From Adiantum capillus-veneris (taxonomy: Eukaryota > Streptophyta > Polypodiopsida > Polypodiales > Pteridaceae), in contig CM043971.1 of assembly GCA_014529385.2 (NCBI GenBank), positions 82,751,340 to 82,815,339 of the forward strand: a stretch of DNA of 64,000 nucleotides, read 5' to 3'. The position numbers and the translations under genes are program-made. Below, one piece after another: positions 10,686-20,648 of this stretch. Numbering within the stretch: position 1 is the first letter of the stretch; every line of letters starts with the position of its first letter. A model generated the notes under the pieces. The model had not been told where the DNA came from. It worked only from the letters and a program-made list of their open reading frames with translations, and ran no database searches.

Positions 10686-11498
10686 GTGGGAGATCACGTC
10701 CATAGATCCTTAGCCATACCTAGTGTCATCCAAGAAGAAAGTGACTTAAAGTCATGGGAAAGTGGGCGTACTCACTTCTTGTTGGAAAGAATGTTTACAG
10801 AGGGACTACCTAACCCCATCGAAGAAATGAAGATCCCATCTTCCCCATGTCAAGGGACTGAAGCCCAAAAGATGCCGTTAAATATTGCCAAATTGATGGA
10901 TTCCATGGCTTTAGAAGTTAGAACCACCATCATGTCCAAATTATATGGAGACCCCAAGCTATTCTTAGCTCTTTGAGCTTTCCTCAATGGAGAAATGAAA
11001 GTCGGGCTACCACAATTTACACAGATAGATGGAGCTAGGGAGATGCCAATAGAGGAGGAACACTTAGATCCACAACCCAACCTAGATGAGAACTCTATTG
11101 TAGAAATACCTGTTAACAAGTTGGGACAATACTTTGAGGGTGATGAATCCAATGCGGTCATACCAACCACTACCAAGGGATTAACTGTGAAGTGAATCCT
11201 AGATGGTGGTGCTGGGGTTAGCATTGTGACTAAAAATTGCTAGGAAACTATGGGAAGACCTCACCTTGGGACCACAACCATAGTAGTAAAGATGGCCAAT
11301 GAGTCTATTGTTAAACCTATTGGGATGCTTGAAGATCTCAAGATCAAGGTCTTTGGACACAAAATAAGAAATACCTTCATTATTATGGATTCCTCCAAGC
11401 ACACTATGATGTCTGAGATGATCTTAGGACGTCCTTGTCATTCGAGTGGATCTTGTAACTGGTCGAGCACATCCTCTAGGAAACAGATTTATAACTGA
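10686..11498 (+). pseudogene. Gypsy-A(+) protease PR1 with linker
   Basis: Collinear with 3926-4726 on the other strand. The linker (SDLKSWESGRTHFL.ERMFTEGLP) is followed by the active-site strand ILDGGAGVSIVTKN near 11197-11240 and ILGRP near 11425. The triad is D-G-G, as in the other copy. In-frame stops lie before the active site (TGA where the sister has GGA) and just after it. The frame at 11250-11498 shifts near the end. Confidence 0.7.
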
Positions 11499-12405
11499 TC
11501 ATAGATCTGACACCACGGTTCACTCGGCCCCATTGCAGTATTGTTACACATGTAAAGTGGACATTGATGTTGGGGAAGATTCTCCTTATATGGATGTTCT
11601 ACTTGGGATGACTGAGTCGGACAATGTGGATTGGGTCTACCTAGCAGCAACCATAGACACTTGCGGAAATAGGGGGACGACCTGGGTAACACCTGAGGGA
11701 GATAAAATGCCAGCACTCATGCCTTTAAATATGATAGAAGCAATGCATATAGCTTCTGTTGACCTACAAGCTGAAGGCTTGACTGAAATTAGAACCAGTA
11801 GCGTCTCACAAGACTATAGCCCATACGATTCGAAGTCAGAATCATCAATTGAAATTGACTCTGAGAACGAAGAATCTGAGTTAAAATCTTAGTGCAAATG
11901 TGGGGACAAACCATTCAGGCCGCAGTGGTACCCTAGATGACAATCTATCCAAGGGAGCAGAAGGCACAAGTAGCGATTCAATTGACTCTTCACTAGAGGC
12001 CGTAATAAAAAATTAGACAAGAAGAGTAAGAGATATAAGAGGTGATGTTTTCGAGCAAATGTGCGCGCTAGAATAAATGAAAAGAAATCTACCACAAAAT
12101 GGCTTAATTATATAGGGACATGTGGTGATGCTCATCAAAAGTTGGTAGATAACTGGGGTGAGTACCTTCAAAGCGTTATGTGGTGTAGTCCACAACCCAT
12201 TGTCATTGCACAACTAGAGGCTACAGAGAAGCCAAAATTGAGCCGTACCATAAGGAGACGACAGAACAACAAGACCCCACAAACTTACATCCTGCACCCG
12301 ATCATTTCAAATCCTACACCGCGGAGGAGCGTAAGGTTGTGTATACAAAGGCTTAAAGAAAACCTATCGATGGAAGCAATGGAGTCTATGATGGTCCAAC
12401 GATAG
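11446..12405 (+). pseudogene. Gypsy-A(+) segment between protease and RT
   Basis: The frame at 11446-11892 (MDLVTGRAHPLGN, YCYTCK, SPYMDV.LGMTESDNVDW) matches the minus copy at 3565-3880 and ends in an acidic Ser/Glu tail. It is followed by a broken, Lys/Arg-rich stretch at 12061-12405. No known domain is seen. Conservation between the two copies suggests it once was part of the polyprotein. Confidence 0.55.
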
Positions 12406-12419
12406 TTAAGGAAATAGAG

Positions 12420-13614
12420 TTAGCAGACCCACGATAAGAGTCCAAACTTGTTTTCATTGCCCAAGATCTGACAGAGACTGAGGAGTATCTACTTAAAGAA
12501 CTTCTCAAGGAATTCAGGGATATATTTGCTTGGACATATCATGATATGAAAGGTGTTCCACCTTTCGTGGTGCAACACATAATCCCCATGAATAGCATGG
12601 CTAAACCAATTTAGCAACGACCCTACCCAACGAATCCTAAGTATGCAAAGATTGTTCAAGAAGAGATTGAAAAGCTGGTCAAATGCGGATTCATATACCC
12701 TATTGAGCACTCAGAATGGGTGTCCCCAATAGTGATTGTATCGAAAAAGGATGGGAAACTCAGAGTGTGCGTGGATCTCAAGAAGGTCAATGCCACCACT
12801 AGGAGGGACCATTACCCCTTGCCATATTCAAAACATGTGATTGAAAGAGTTGCACGAAAGGAAGCTTATAGCTTTTTAGATGGGTACTCTGGCTACAATC
12901 AAATCACAATTGCGCTAGAGGACCAAGCTAAAATGGCTTTTATAACCGAATTTGGAGTGTTCATATTTTTTGTTATGGATTTTGGGTTAACCAATGCCCT
13001 TGCTACCTTTCAAAGATTAATAAACACTGCTTTTTGAAAAAGAATGGGAAACTCAGAGTGTGCGTGGATCTCAAGAAGGTCAATGTGTGCGTGGATCTTA
13101 AGAAGGTCAATGCCGCCACTAGGAGGGACCATTACCCCTTGCCATATTCAAAGCATGTGATTGAAAGAGTTGCATGAAAGGAAGCTTATAGCTTTTTAGA
13201 TGGGTACTCTGGCTACAATCAAATCACAATTGCGCTAGAGGACCAAGCTAAAATGGCTTTTATAACTGGATTTGGAGTGTTCGCATTTTGTGTTATGTAT
13301 TTTAGGTTAACCAATGCCCCTGCTACCCTTCAAAGATTAATAAACACTGCTTTAGAGAATATTTGAGGGAGTTTTGTGAAGCTTTCTTAAATGACCTTTG
13401 TGCTTATTCCTCTTGGAAGGAACATCTATTATGTTTACGAAAAGTGTTTGAGAAGTGCAGATTGTATTGCATCTCCTTAAACCCTTTTAAATGCCAATTT
13501 TGGGTTAAACATGGAGTCATTTTAGGACATATAGTGTCCAAAAATGGGATTTCCACAGATGAGAGAAAAATAAAAGCCATTGTTGAATTGCCACCACCTA
13601 CAAACTATACATGA
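12420..13614 (+). pseudogene. Gypsy-A(+) reverse transcriptase with internal duplication
   Basis: RT landmarks appear in order: SPIVIVSKKDGKLRVCVDLKKVNA, FLDGYSGYNQI, KMAFITEFG, LTNA.ATFQRLINTAF, then the active-site region EAFLNDLCAYS near 13375-13405, ISLNPFKCQF and GHIVSKNGIS. Two things break it. A direct duplication places residues KKDGK...INTAF twice (12743-13035 and 13036-about 13355). The catalytic Y/F-x-D-D is now F-L-N-D. Frameshifts and stops are present. The domain would have copied element RNA within the particle. Confidence 0.8.
12743..13355 (+). repeat. Tandem duplication of 293 bp inside RT, with a nested 27-bp duplication
   Basis: The copy at 12743-13035 recurs from 13036. 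The second copy carries an extra head-to-tail repeat of GTGTGCGTGGATCTCAAGAA plus seven bases (13058-13084 and 13085-13111). The copies differ at about a dozen positions, so the duplication is not brand new. Confidence 0.9.
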
Positions 13615-13626
13615 GTTCAAAGGTTC

Positions 13627-14469
13627 ATGGGCCATGTTGGTCATTACCGACAGTTTATTTTAAACTTTACCGAGATAGCTCGTCCTTTGTACAAGCTTCT
13701 TATTGAGTTCCACTGGACCGCGGAGTGTAACCATGCTTATGAGTCATTGAAAAAGACCTTGACAAGCACTCCCATTCTACAAGTACCCGATTGGAATGTA
13801 ATTTTCCATGTGTATATTGATGCATCAAACTTTGCTATTGGGTGTGTTCTAGCTCAACCAAGACAACATAAACTGGACTACCCCATTAGCTTTGTGAGTC
13901 GTCAATTGAATGTTGCTGAGAGAAACTACACCACTACAGAGCGGGAAGGTTTAGCTATGATTTATGCAGTAAAGAAATTTCACTACTACCTCCTTGCCAA
14001 CAAGTTTGTTTTCTATGTGGATCATCAAGCCTTGTTGTATCTAGTAAATAAACCCTGTTTCACAAGAAGAATTACACGATGGTTGCTGATTCTTCTTGAG
14101 TTTGACTTTACCGTTGTGGTGAGATTTGGTAAAAGACATGTCATGGCAAATCATTTGTCTCGCATACCCAATGGTGAAGCCCTTACTGGAGTCGATGATG
14201 AATTGCCTGATACTTCCTTATTTCTAGTCGAGACCATGCATGAATGGAGTAAGAAGATTGTGAAATTTCTAGTTAATGGTTTTTCACCCAAAGAGCTTTG
14301 TAAGGATATAGCTCAAAAACTGTTAAAAGAATGTGAACCCTATTCTCTCATTGCAGGAACTCTTTACAAGCTAGGGAAGGACGATATTCTTAGACATTGT
14401 GCTCGTGAGGATGAGTATTTATACATACTACAAGAAGCCCACATGGGTAAAATGGAGGACATTTCTTAG
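13627..14469 (+). pseudogene. Gypsy-A(+) RT connection and RNase H
   Basis: A 280-residue open frame. It begins with the post-RT segment (MGHVGHYRQFI, W.AECNHAYESLKK.L). RNase H follows, with conserved acidic residues in VYIDASNFAIG, TTEREGLA and FYVDHQAL. The tether motif reads HVMANHLSRI where most Gypsy elements have ADHLSR. The tail contains the start of the pre-integrase region. This is the longest open frame of the plus copy. It degrades the RNA strand during reverse transcription. Confidence 0.8.
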
Positions 14470-15538
14470 GGGAACTAGCTGCTAGAAAGGTGTTGCAATC
14501 AGGCTACTGGTAGGCTACCTTATTCAAGGATGCATCACTTTTTGCAAAAGGTTGTGATGAATGCCAACATTACAAGATCACACAACAAAAGGATAAGATG
14601 ACCTTACATCTTGTTAAAGTGACTCAACCATTTGAAAAATGGGGTTTAGACTTTGTAGGCCCAATTAGTTCGGCAGCTCGTAGAACTCAACCTCGATATA
14701 TTATCGTTGCCACTGACTATGTGACAAAGTGGGCGGAAGCCAAGCGACACGTAAGGCTAATGCAAGGTCAACTGCCAAGTTTCTCTTGGAGAAAATTATT
14801 ACAAGATTTGGTTGTCCCTTTGAGATTGTGAGTGACAATGGCACTCATTTTATAAATGGAGTGATAAAGGAACTCACGACAAACTTCATCATAGCTCACC
14901 ATAAGTCTACACCATATTACCCACAATAAAATGGCAAAGCTAAGAGCACTAGCAAGACTTTAATTTCTATCTTGACCAAAAGAGTGGAAGCTCATCGCAC
15001 AGATTGGGATTTGAAGCTGACATCAGCTCTATGGGCTTATCGTACTTCTTACAAAGTGGCTATTAATTGTACACCATTCAAAATGGTATATGACCAAGAA
15101 GCAGTTATGCCATGGGAGTTTTTAATTCCTAGTTTACGTGTAGCTTCACAAGAAGGTTGGGATAGTAACCCTTTAGTTGAGCGTTTATATATCCTTGAAA
15201 GATTAGATGAAGAAAGGCAATTGGCTGTGCAAAATACACTTGTGGAGAAAGATAGAAGGAAGAAATGGTTTGATCGTCATCTAAAGGACAAAGATATCAA
15301 TGTTGGTGATAAAGTCCTTATGCATGGAGTGCGTAATGAGAAGAAAAAGTTGAAATATGCGGAAAAAGGACCATATAGAGTATGCGAAATCACCCCACAA
15401 GATACCATTCAGGTCAAAACTCTTGATGGAGTAGAAACCATTGGATTTCTCAATGGGAGTAAATTTAAAAGATATTATGATCCTTTAAGCCAAGAGGAAC
15501 TACGTGCCATCCATATAAAAAAAGCAGCCGAGACATAA
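14470..15538 (+). pseudogene. Gypsy-A(+) integrase
   Basis: Zinc-finger remnants (CDECQHYK) lie near 14555-14575. Catalytic core blocks follow: KWGLDFVGPIS, ATDYVTKWAEAK, VSDNGTHFINGV and TPYYPQ. The glutamate of the DDE triad, normally in N-G-x-A-E-S-T, is replaced by Lys (NGKAKSTSKTL) and a CAA-to-TAA stop lies just before it. The C-terminal part at 14972-15538 (SALWAYRTSYK..INCTPF, INVGDKVLM, GPYRVCEI, FLNGSKFKRYY) is open and close to the usual Gypsy integrase tail. Confidence 0.8.
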
Positions 15539-15544
15539 GCCGAG

Positions 15545-16105
15545 TTGAAAAAGATACAAGCTCAAGCTGAGGCTAAGGAGCGACAACAACGTATAAGACG
15601 CCAACGAGAGGCCAACCTGGGAGTTACACATGCATTCCACATTGAAACAGAGGATGATTGGTTGGACTCCGACACACCTCTACGATATCCTATTGAGCTA
15701 AATAGCGACTATGGAAAAGTGCTATATAACGCCTTGTTAGACACGGGTGCTAAATATAATCTGTTGTCATACGGAGTATGGTGTCAGTTGGGAAAGCCAT
15801 CTTGATTTAAGAGTACTATCCAAGTCAAGGGTGTAGACAAGAAAAAAACCACGATTTTTGGAATATGGCACACTTATGTCAGTTATGACTACGGGGTTGT
15901 AGCTCAAGACTTTTTGGTCATGCCTGGTGGAACTATGGAGGGTAATATAAACCTAGGGCGCACGTGGATGATAGCCACCAAATGCACTATTGATTGGGGG
16001 ACTGGGGGTGTCACAATGCAGAAACCAACTCTTAGCCCTGCCACTCAAGCCATAGTCCCTGAGATATTGCCTCTTAAGGAAATAAAACCCAAAACATTGC
16101 ATTGA
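15545..16105 (+). pseudogene. Gypsy-A(+) second retropepsin-like domain (PR2), downstream of integrase
   Basis: After a Gln/Arg/Lys-rich coiled stretch (QAQAEAKERQQRIRRQRE), the frame at about 15715-15805 reads LYNALLDTGAKYNLLSYGVWCQLG, the pattern of a retropepsin active-site strand with a canonical D-T-G and flanking hydrophobics. After a stop, 15914-16040 reads FLVMPGGTMEGNINLGRTWM, matching the C-terminal ILGRPWM signature. Spacing between the two signatures is about 60 residues, right for one retropepsin fold. A stop at about 15805 interrupts it. The domain was deleted in the minus copy. Function is inferred from motif pattern only. Confidence 0.6.
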
Positions 16106-16149
16106 ACCATATGTCCCAATAGCCCAAGTCTCTAGAGCTTCAACTTCTA

Positions 16150-16538
16150 TAGTTGAAATAAAGCTTGAGACACACAAGACCCATCCTAATATAACAAAGA
16201 AAACATACAAGTGGGTCCCTAAAGCTTCTTTAGCGACTATTGCTAGTGCTAAAAAATAGGAGCCTGGTAAGAGACATCCCAAATGTAAAGAAACATTGCG
16301 TTGGATTCCTAAAAAACTATTGGAAGCCCAAGACTACTATCAAGGAAATGATCAAATATGGGTGCCAAAACGTAAATTGTATTCTTACATGTCACCTGAC
16401 CCATGTGAGTCAAATCCTGTGACGACAAAGCCGATGGAAGATCATGGGAAAGGAAAAATCACAGTACACTATACACCGGATCCGGAGCTAGTATGGGTTC
16501 CAAGCGAGAAAGGCTTATTTTGCTCCGCTCAACCATAG
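16150..16538 (+). pseudogene. Gypsy-A(+) 3' ORF with repeated WVPK motifs
   Basis: After the second protease-like domain, the frames contain four short motifs at irregular spacing: YKWVPK (about 16210), LRWIPKK (about 16300), IWVPKRK (about 16357) and VWVPSEK (about 16493). The minus copy keeps the first two (3400-3545). The proximal KTHPNITKK..KWVPKASLAT block is conserved between the copies. I do not recognise the protein. A stop after ASAKK splits it. The tail runs up to the inserted small Copia. Confidence 0.5.
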
Positions 16539-16619
16539 AAAAAACGAATGAAGCTTCTTGCTTCTTCATGTAGTTCATATATAGAAATAGAAGCTTCGAC
16601 ACAACCTCAACCTACCATT

Positions 16620-16810
16620 TGAAGAGGATCGGGGAGCACCATAGACAGAGAGTGAGAGAGAGAGAAAAGGAGACACACACGATGTGGGTGGGGAGACTGT
16701 GAAGTGGCAGCTCCCCCTATACAGTATACTCACTATAAGTATAGGGTAACAGTGGGCGGGTGCCCATGACCTGGGCGACCGGTCAAGGCACGTAGGCCTT
16801 AACCCCAACA
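16620..16810 (-). repeat. 3' LTR of the small Copia
   Basis: TG...CA ends on both strands, starting TGAAGAGGATCGGGG and ending CTTAACCCCAACA on the plus strand. It is preceded by CCATT. Followed by ACCTCCCACTT, the complement of the polypurine tract. Confidence 0.92.
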
Positions 16811-16975
16811 ACCTCCCACTTAAAGGCCAATGTGCCTTTAAGCAAGATCTACTAGTGTACAACTAATAGAAGGTGAGAGATTCTCTCAACCTATGGAGAA
16901 CTCCGTACGCAAATGCTGAGTGCAACCCTCAATCTCTACCTAGATCGCATAAATGATACGCATAAAACTCCTGAG

Positions 16976-17001
16976 AAAATTTTGCCAGAGTTTTGTCAGT
17001 A
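16976..17001 (-). promoter_or_regulatory. Copia leader motif copy (non-autonomous element)
   Basis: On the plus strand AAAATTTTGCCAGAGTTTTG, followed by TCAGTA, corresponds to the leader motif found just upstream of gag in Copia-2, -3 and -4. It is the most diverged copy. Its presence in an element with no gag marks the limit of the retained leader. Confidence 0.55.
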
Positions 17002-17770
17002 AAATGGCCACAAAACCAGTAACAAAACTGACTACACGCTCAAAACCATGAGCAACCAAAGCGCATCAAACCGCACTCCAAATGCATGCACCAATCTCCA
17101 CACTTTGCATACATCATTGCAAACACCTGCAAATCTAGTACACAAATATCTGCTCTACCTGTGACTGCCAAAAAACATGCTCGAGGCATACATTGCCGAG
17201 CTCAAAATGCAATCACATTAGTCTCCCTGAGCATCAAACCACATAAGGCATACATCGTATCCTCCCACCTGTGAGGAAACTTGCAGCAAATATCACTCTC
17301 ACATCTGAGAGCAAACCATGTGTGGAATCCTCGACACACAATAAACAACTACTGCTGCAGCAAAAAATTCAGCGTTCAAAATTTTAAAATTCTGATATAA
17401 CGAGCGCGTCCGGAGCGTGCCAAAACCCCAAGGCAGACTCCTGGATCACATGTATCCGAGTCCGGGTGTGAAAGCTATGCCAAAAAACCTCCGTTTCGAC
17501 CCAAAAACGCAGCATAAACTGCCAAAAGAGAGCTGAAAAATGCAGTTCCTCAACCGTAGCTCGAATGAGGTTTCTGATGGCTCGAATGGCTTCGAAAGGG
17601 GGGTAAAACGTCAGGACACCTACTGAAAACTCTCTCGGAAAGCTGAATTTGCCGATGCCGAAGTCGAAACCCTGTTTGCACTCTTGAAAGTGCGCGCGCG
17701 CGGACGCGATTTCGGGAATGAAACTGGCTCTCCGCTGTCGTCGTGACTGTGCACACACACGCTCCCTTAC

Positions 17771-17782
17771 GCTCTGATACCA
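17771..17782 (-). promoter_or_regulatory. tRNA-Met primer binding site of the small Copia
   Basis: The complement TGGTATCAGAGC is the standard initiator tRNA-Met site of plant Copia elements. It lies 2 bases inside the 5' LTR end at 17785. Confidence 0.92.
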
Positions 17783-17784
17783 AT

Positions 17785-17977
17785 TGAAGGGGATCGGGGA
17801 GCACCACAGACGGAGAGTGAGAGAGAGAGAGGAAAGGAGACACACACGATGTGGGTGGGGAGACTGTGAAGTGGCAGCTCCCCCTATACAGTATACTCAC
17901 TATAAGTATAGGGTAACAGTGGGCGGGCGCCCATGACCTGGGCGACCGGTCAAGGCACATAGGCCTTAACCCCAACA
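17785..17977 (-). repeat. 5' LTR of the small Copia
   Basis: A 193-bp partner of 16620-16810, followed by the target duplicate CCATT at 17978-17982. Confidence 0.92.
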
Positions 17978-18205
17978 CCATTGTACATATCCATACAAAC
18001 AAGAAAGAGTTTGCACCTCCCGTTGTAAGTTCACCACCTACAACAACGTTGCCAATAAAATTATGGGAGAGTACCTTACCACCCTTGCAACTAGATGATA
18101 CGCATAGGGAGGTCAAAAACTATTGGTTAAAGCCTTCACCCATAACAACTTGGAACAGTTGGTTTCAAAAGGTGACGACATCATTCCAAAAGGTATGATC
18201 TACCT

Positions 18206-18310
18206 AAGGAAGGGGGGACTGTTTACTGACAGTCATCATTCACTCACTCCCCTCTCAACCTTCCTCCCTGACCTCTCAATCTCCCAATCTTAGTGAATGT
18301 ATATATAAAG
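18206..18310 (+). promoter_or_regulatory. Internal polypurine tract followed by TG and a TATA-like box
   Basis: AAGGAAGGGGGGA at 18206-18218 is followed by CTGTTTACTGAC and, 65 bp on, by TATATATAAAGCCCTATAC. The layout imitates a polypurine tract plus LTR promoter, but it is about 2 kb upstream of the real 3' LTR. The TATA-like part is conserved in the minus copy near 3330-3360. It may be a central polypurine tract, an internal promoter or a fossil solo LTR fixed in the family. Confidence 0.4.
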
Positions 18311-18562
18311 CCCTATACTCACAAAAAACAAGAATAAAAAAGTAAAAGAGCAAGAGCCACCAAACAAAAATGTGGAAACCTATGAGTTCTTTACATAACA
18401 CAAAATCATAAAAACACATTATGCATAAAGAACGACCTTTTGACATGACCATTATAATAAATGCACTCAAACCATCATCTATCTGTGTGTACAAATATGG
18501 CTTGTACGATAGAGTCATCCACTCCTATCTTGGGTGAGAGGTACCCTCTTTAATTTGCACAA

Positions 18563-18856
18563 GTGTTTCACATAGTCTACCCGGTGCTTGCATGTGAATG
18601 GGATTTGGTAGATACGCTAGCGTGTGAGAGGAATTTCGATGAGTTAGAATGGCTGATACATCTCTTGATCACAACTGATCCATACTTCGTAGAGGACGTC
18701 TCTCCGATTGCACAAAATTACCCTCTTGACCAAGATGACTATAGGTGTCTAGTGATGTTCTTAGTGAACATTTCTGCTTCTAATGATGCGGAAGATTTAC
18801 ATGATTACATGGATGACACATATGGTCTCACAGATGATGACTTTTTTTTTTCTTGA
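18563..18856 (+). other. Acidic reading frame in the Gypsy-A 3' UTR
   Basis: A 97-codon open frame without an in-frame ATG at its start (it opens at a GTG). Its C-terminal half is acidic (NDAEDLHDYMDD, LTDDDFFF). A run of ten T at 18841-18850 ends it, and a one-base slip would continue into LDDDEDRALALGFPP. The matching part of the minus copy is replaced by other sequence. No family is recognised; it may be a captured fragment or chance. Confidence 0.3.
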
Positions 18857-20233
18857 TGATGACGAGGATAGGGCTTTAGCCTTAGGGTTTCCCCCCAATC
18901 TCTACAATATTGTGTTCCCTTGACTCTCTTGGGGGAGTGCAAATAATTGGGTTAGGGCTCCTTATGTTGTTTGATTGTGTTCAATAAGGGTTGGTGCCTC
19001 TTCCCACTGATGTGCCTCCTAGAGGTATTCTTTGTGTTTTCTAGTGTGTAAAGGATGTTAGGACTTTGAACTTCATGAAGTCTTTCTCTTGTTCACTCTT
19101 CAAAACAAGCGCAATCATCAACACGAACATGTGTTTCTTGTCCATTAGCATTGCCCCTTGTTTTTTTTGCATCCATGTTTGTCTTCTTTAATTGTAAAGG
19201 TAGCATAATATTCATCACATTTGCTTAGATTAAACATTAGATTCTATATAATTTTTTGTCATAATCCCTTGACTAGGTTTCAGAATCAAGCAGTGTGACT
19301 AAGCTAGTTTGACCAAGTTAGAGTTAGAGATCTTCTCTTAATACCATGGGGAATGCCTTCCTAATAATCAATGGTTACTTTAGGTGCAATATACTAGGGC
19401 TTTCTACTGACCTTTAGCTTAAGCATTATAAAGGGAGTTTACTAGTGTGATGAGCCTAGGAGGGTAACAGTGTTATATGACTCCCCAAAGGTACAAAATT
19501 AAAATGCTCAAAACGAACAAACAAAAAATCAAAAGTGCCACAATGTAAAATCTTAAGCTGGAAGAGAAATCCCAGCTTGATTTGGTACTTCACTCACATG
19601 TATCGCCTATGGTACTAGAGCCCTAGAGGTTCCCAGTGTGGGCACTTTTCCTTGAAAAGCAAAAAACCCAAGGCATAGAAAATAAGCACACACATCAAAA
19701 TTGAATCAATGTGAAAAGACTTTGGGGGGGGGGGTCAAAGAAAAAGAAATAAGTCAAGAAATGATTTCATGAGCAATTCCTTTTATCGTAGCTTAACTAC
19801 AAGGTCTTCTAAGTATAGCCTCTAGTCAGCCCTCGAACATGAAATACTTGGCTCTCGCAATTAAACAGCTTAATTGACCAGAGAAAATTGAGAAGCTTGC
19901 CCATGGTATTAATAGTTGACCTCTAGTGCCTTTCGATCATCAAGTTAGCGACCCAGACTTGTATAGTTTTTGACCTTTACTACTGTTTATGCGTTTGATT
20001 ATATTACAGTTTAATATTTATTGCTGACAAATTGTTTAATATTCTATTACCAATCAATTTGTATGCTTACAACTGCATATACTTTTTAATTGTATATGAG
20101 AATGTAGTTACTGTGGCAATTTTGGTTGATTTTGCAGTGATTGGTGAAGGCTAAGGACATTCAATCTCGGATGCTCTTCCACCTTGACAAACGTACTTCA
20201 TCTCAATAGCTTTCGAGGACGGAATCTACATCA

Positions 20234-20245
20234 GGAAGGGGGGCA
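20234..20245 (+). promoter_or_regulatory. Terminal polypurine tract of Gypsy-A(+)
   Basis: GGAAGGGGGGCA precedes the LTR start. CTTTCGAGGACGGAATCTA at 20204-20222 is the conserved upstream block. Both match the inverted copy at 1817-1850. Confidence 0.8.
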
Positions 20246-20561
20246 TCTTAACCCTCACGGACACCCTATCACCTTTGACGGACGCATATTATTTATTTCA
20301 TTGAGTCATGGACCGGGCTTGTTGGTCCAATGGGTGTATAGGTGACTGTCGATGAGAGGTGCACCACTTATCTTATTTTTCCAGAAGTTTTGCAACGATC
20401 AGCCACTGTTGGCGCCCATGTGTGAACGGGACAAACTCTTATAGAAGGTTCATTTGACCTAAAAATCCTCATTCTGAGAGGAGCTAAGAAGTGCTCTTGC
20501 TCCATCTCTGTCTCCTTCTCCTTCGTGTGATCACAGGTGTGTGTGTGTGTGTGTGTGTGTG

Positions 20562-20648
<87 letters not shown>

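Larger units (their letters stand above)
16620..17977 (-). mobile_element. Complete non-autonomous Copia (1358 bp) with 5-bp target duplication
   Basis: Two LTRs (16620-16810, 191 bp; 17785-17977, 193 bp) differ at about five bases and a 2-bp indel. They flank 974 bp without coding capacity. In minus-strand sense a tRNA-Met primer site follows the 5' LTR (complement at 17771-17782) and AAGTGGGAGGT precedes the 3' LTR. CCATT flanks both sides (16615-16619 and 17978-17982). The interior joins an autonomous-type leader to a Copia 3' end, so it is a deletion derivative of the LARD/SMART kind, mobilised in trans. Reading frames inside it are not genes. Confidence 0.92.
17978..20233 (+). other. Gypsy-A(+) long 3' untranslated region
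   Basis: About 2.2 kb between the 3' ORF and the terminal polypurine tract. It resumes exactly where the small Copia ends. Most of 18290-20240 is shared, inverted, with 1817-3390. It holds an internal purine tract and a TATA-like block near 18206-18310 and an acidic reading frame at 18563-18856. Otherwise I see no gene. Confidence 0.65.

Noticed and set aside
17771-17782. tRNA gene fragments suggested by tRNA-like words at 17771, 32310, 37864 and 59251
   Set aside because: Each is only the 12-13 base primer site next to a Copia LTR; there is no cloverleaf.
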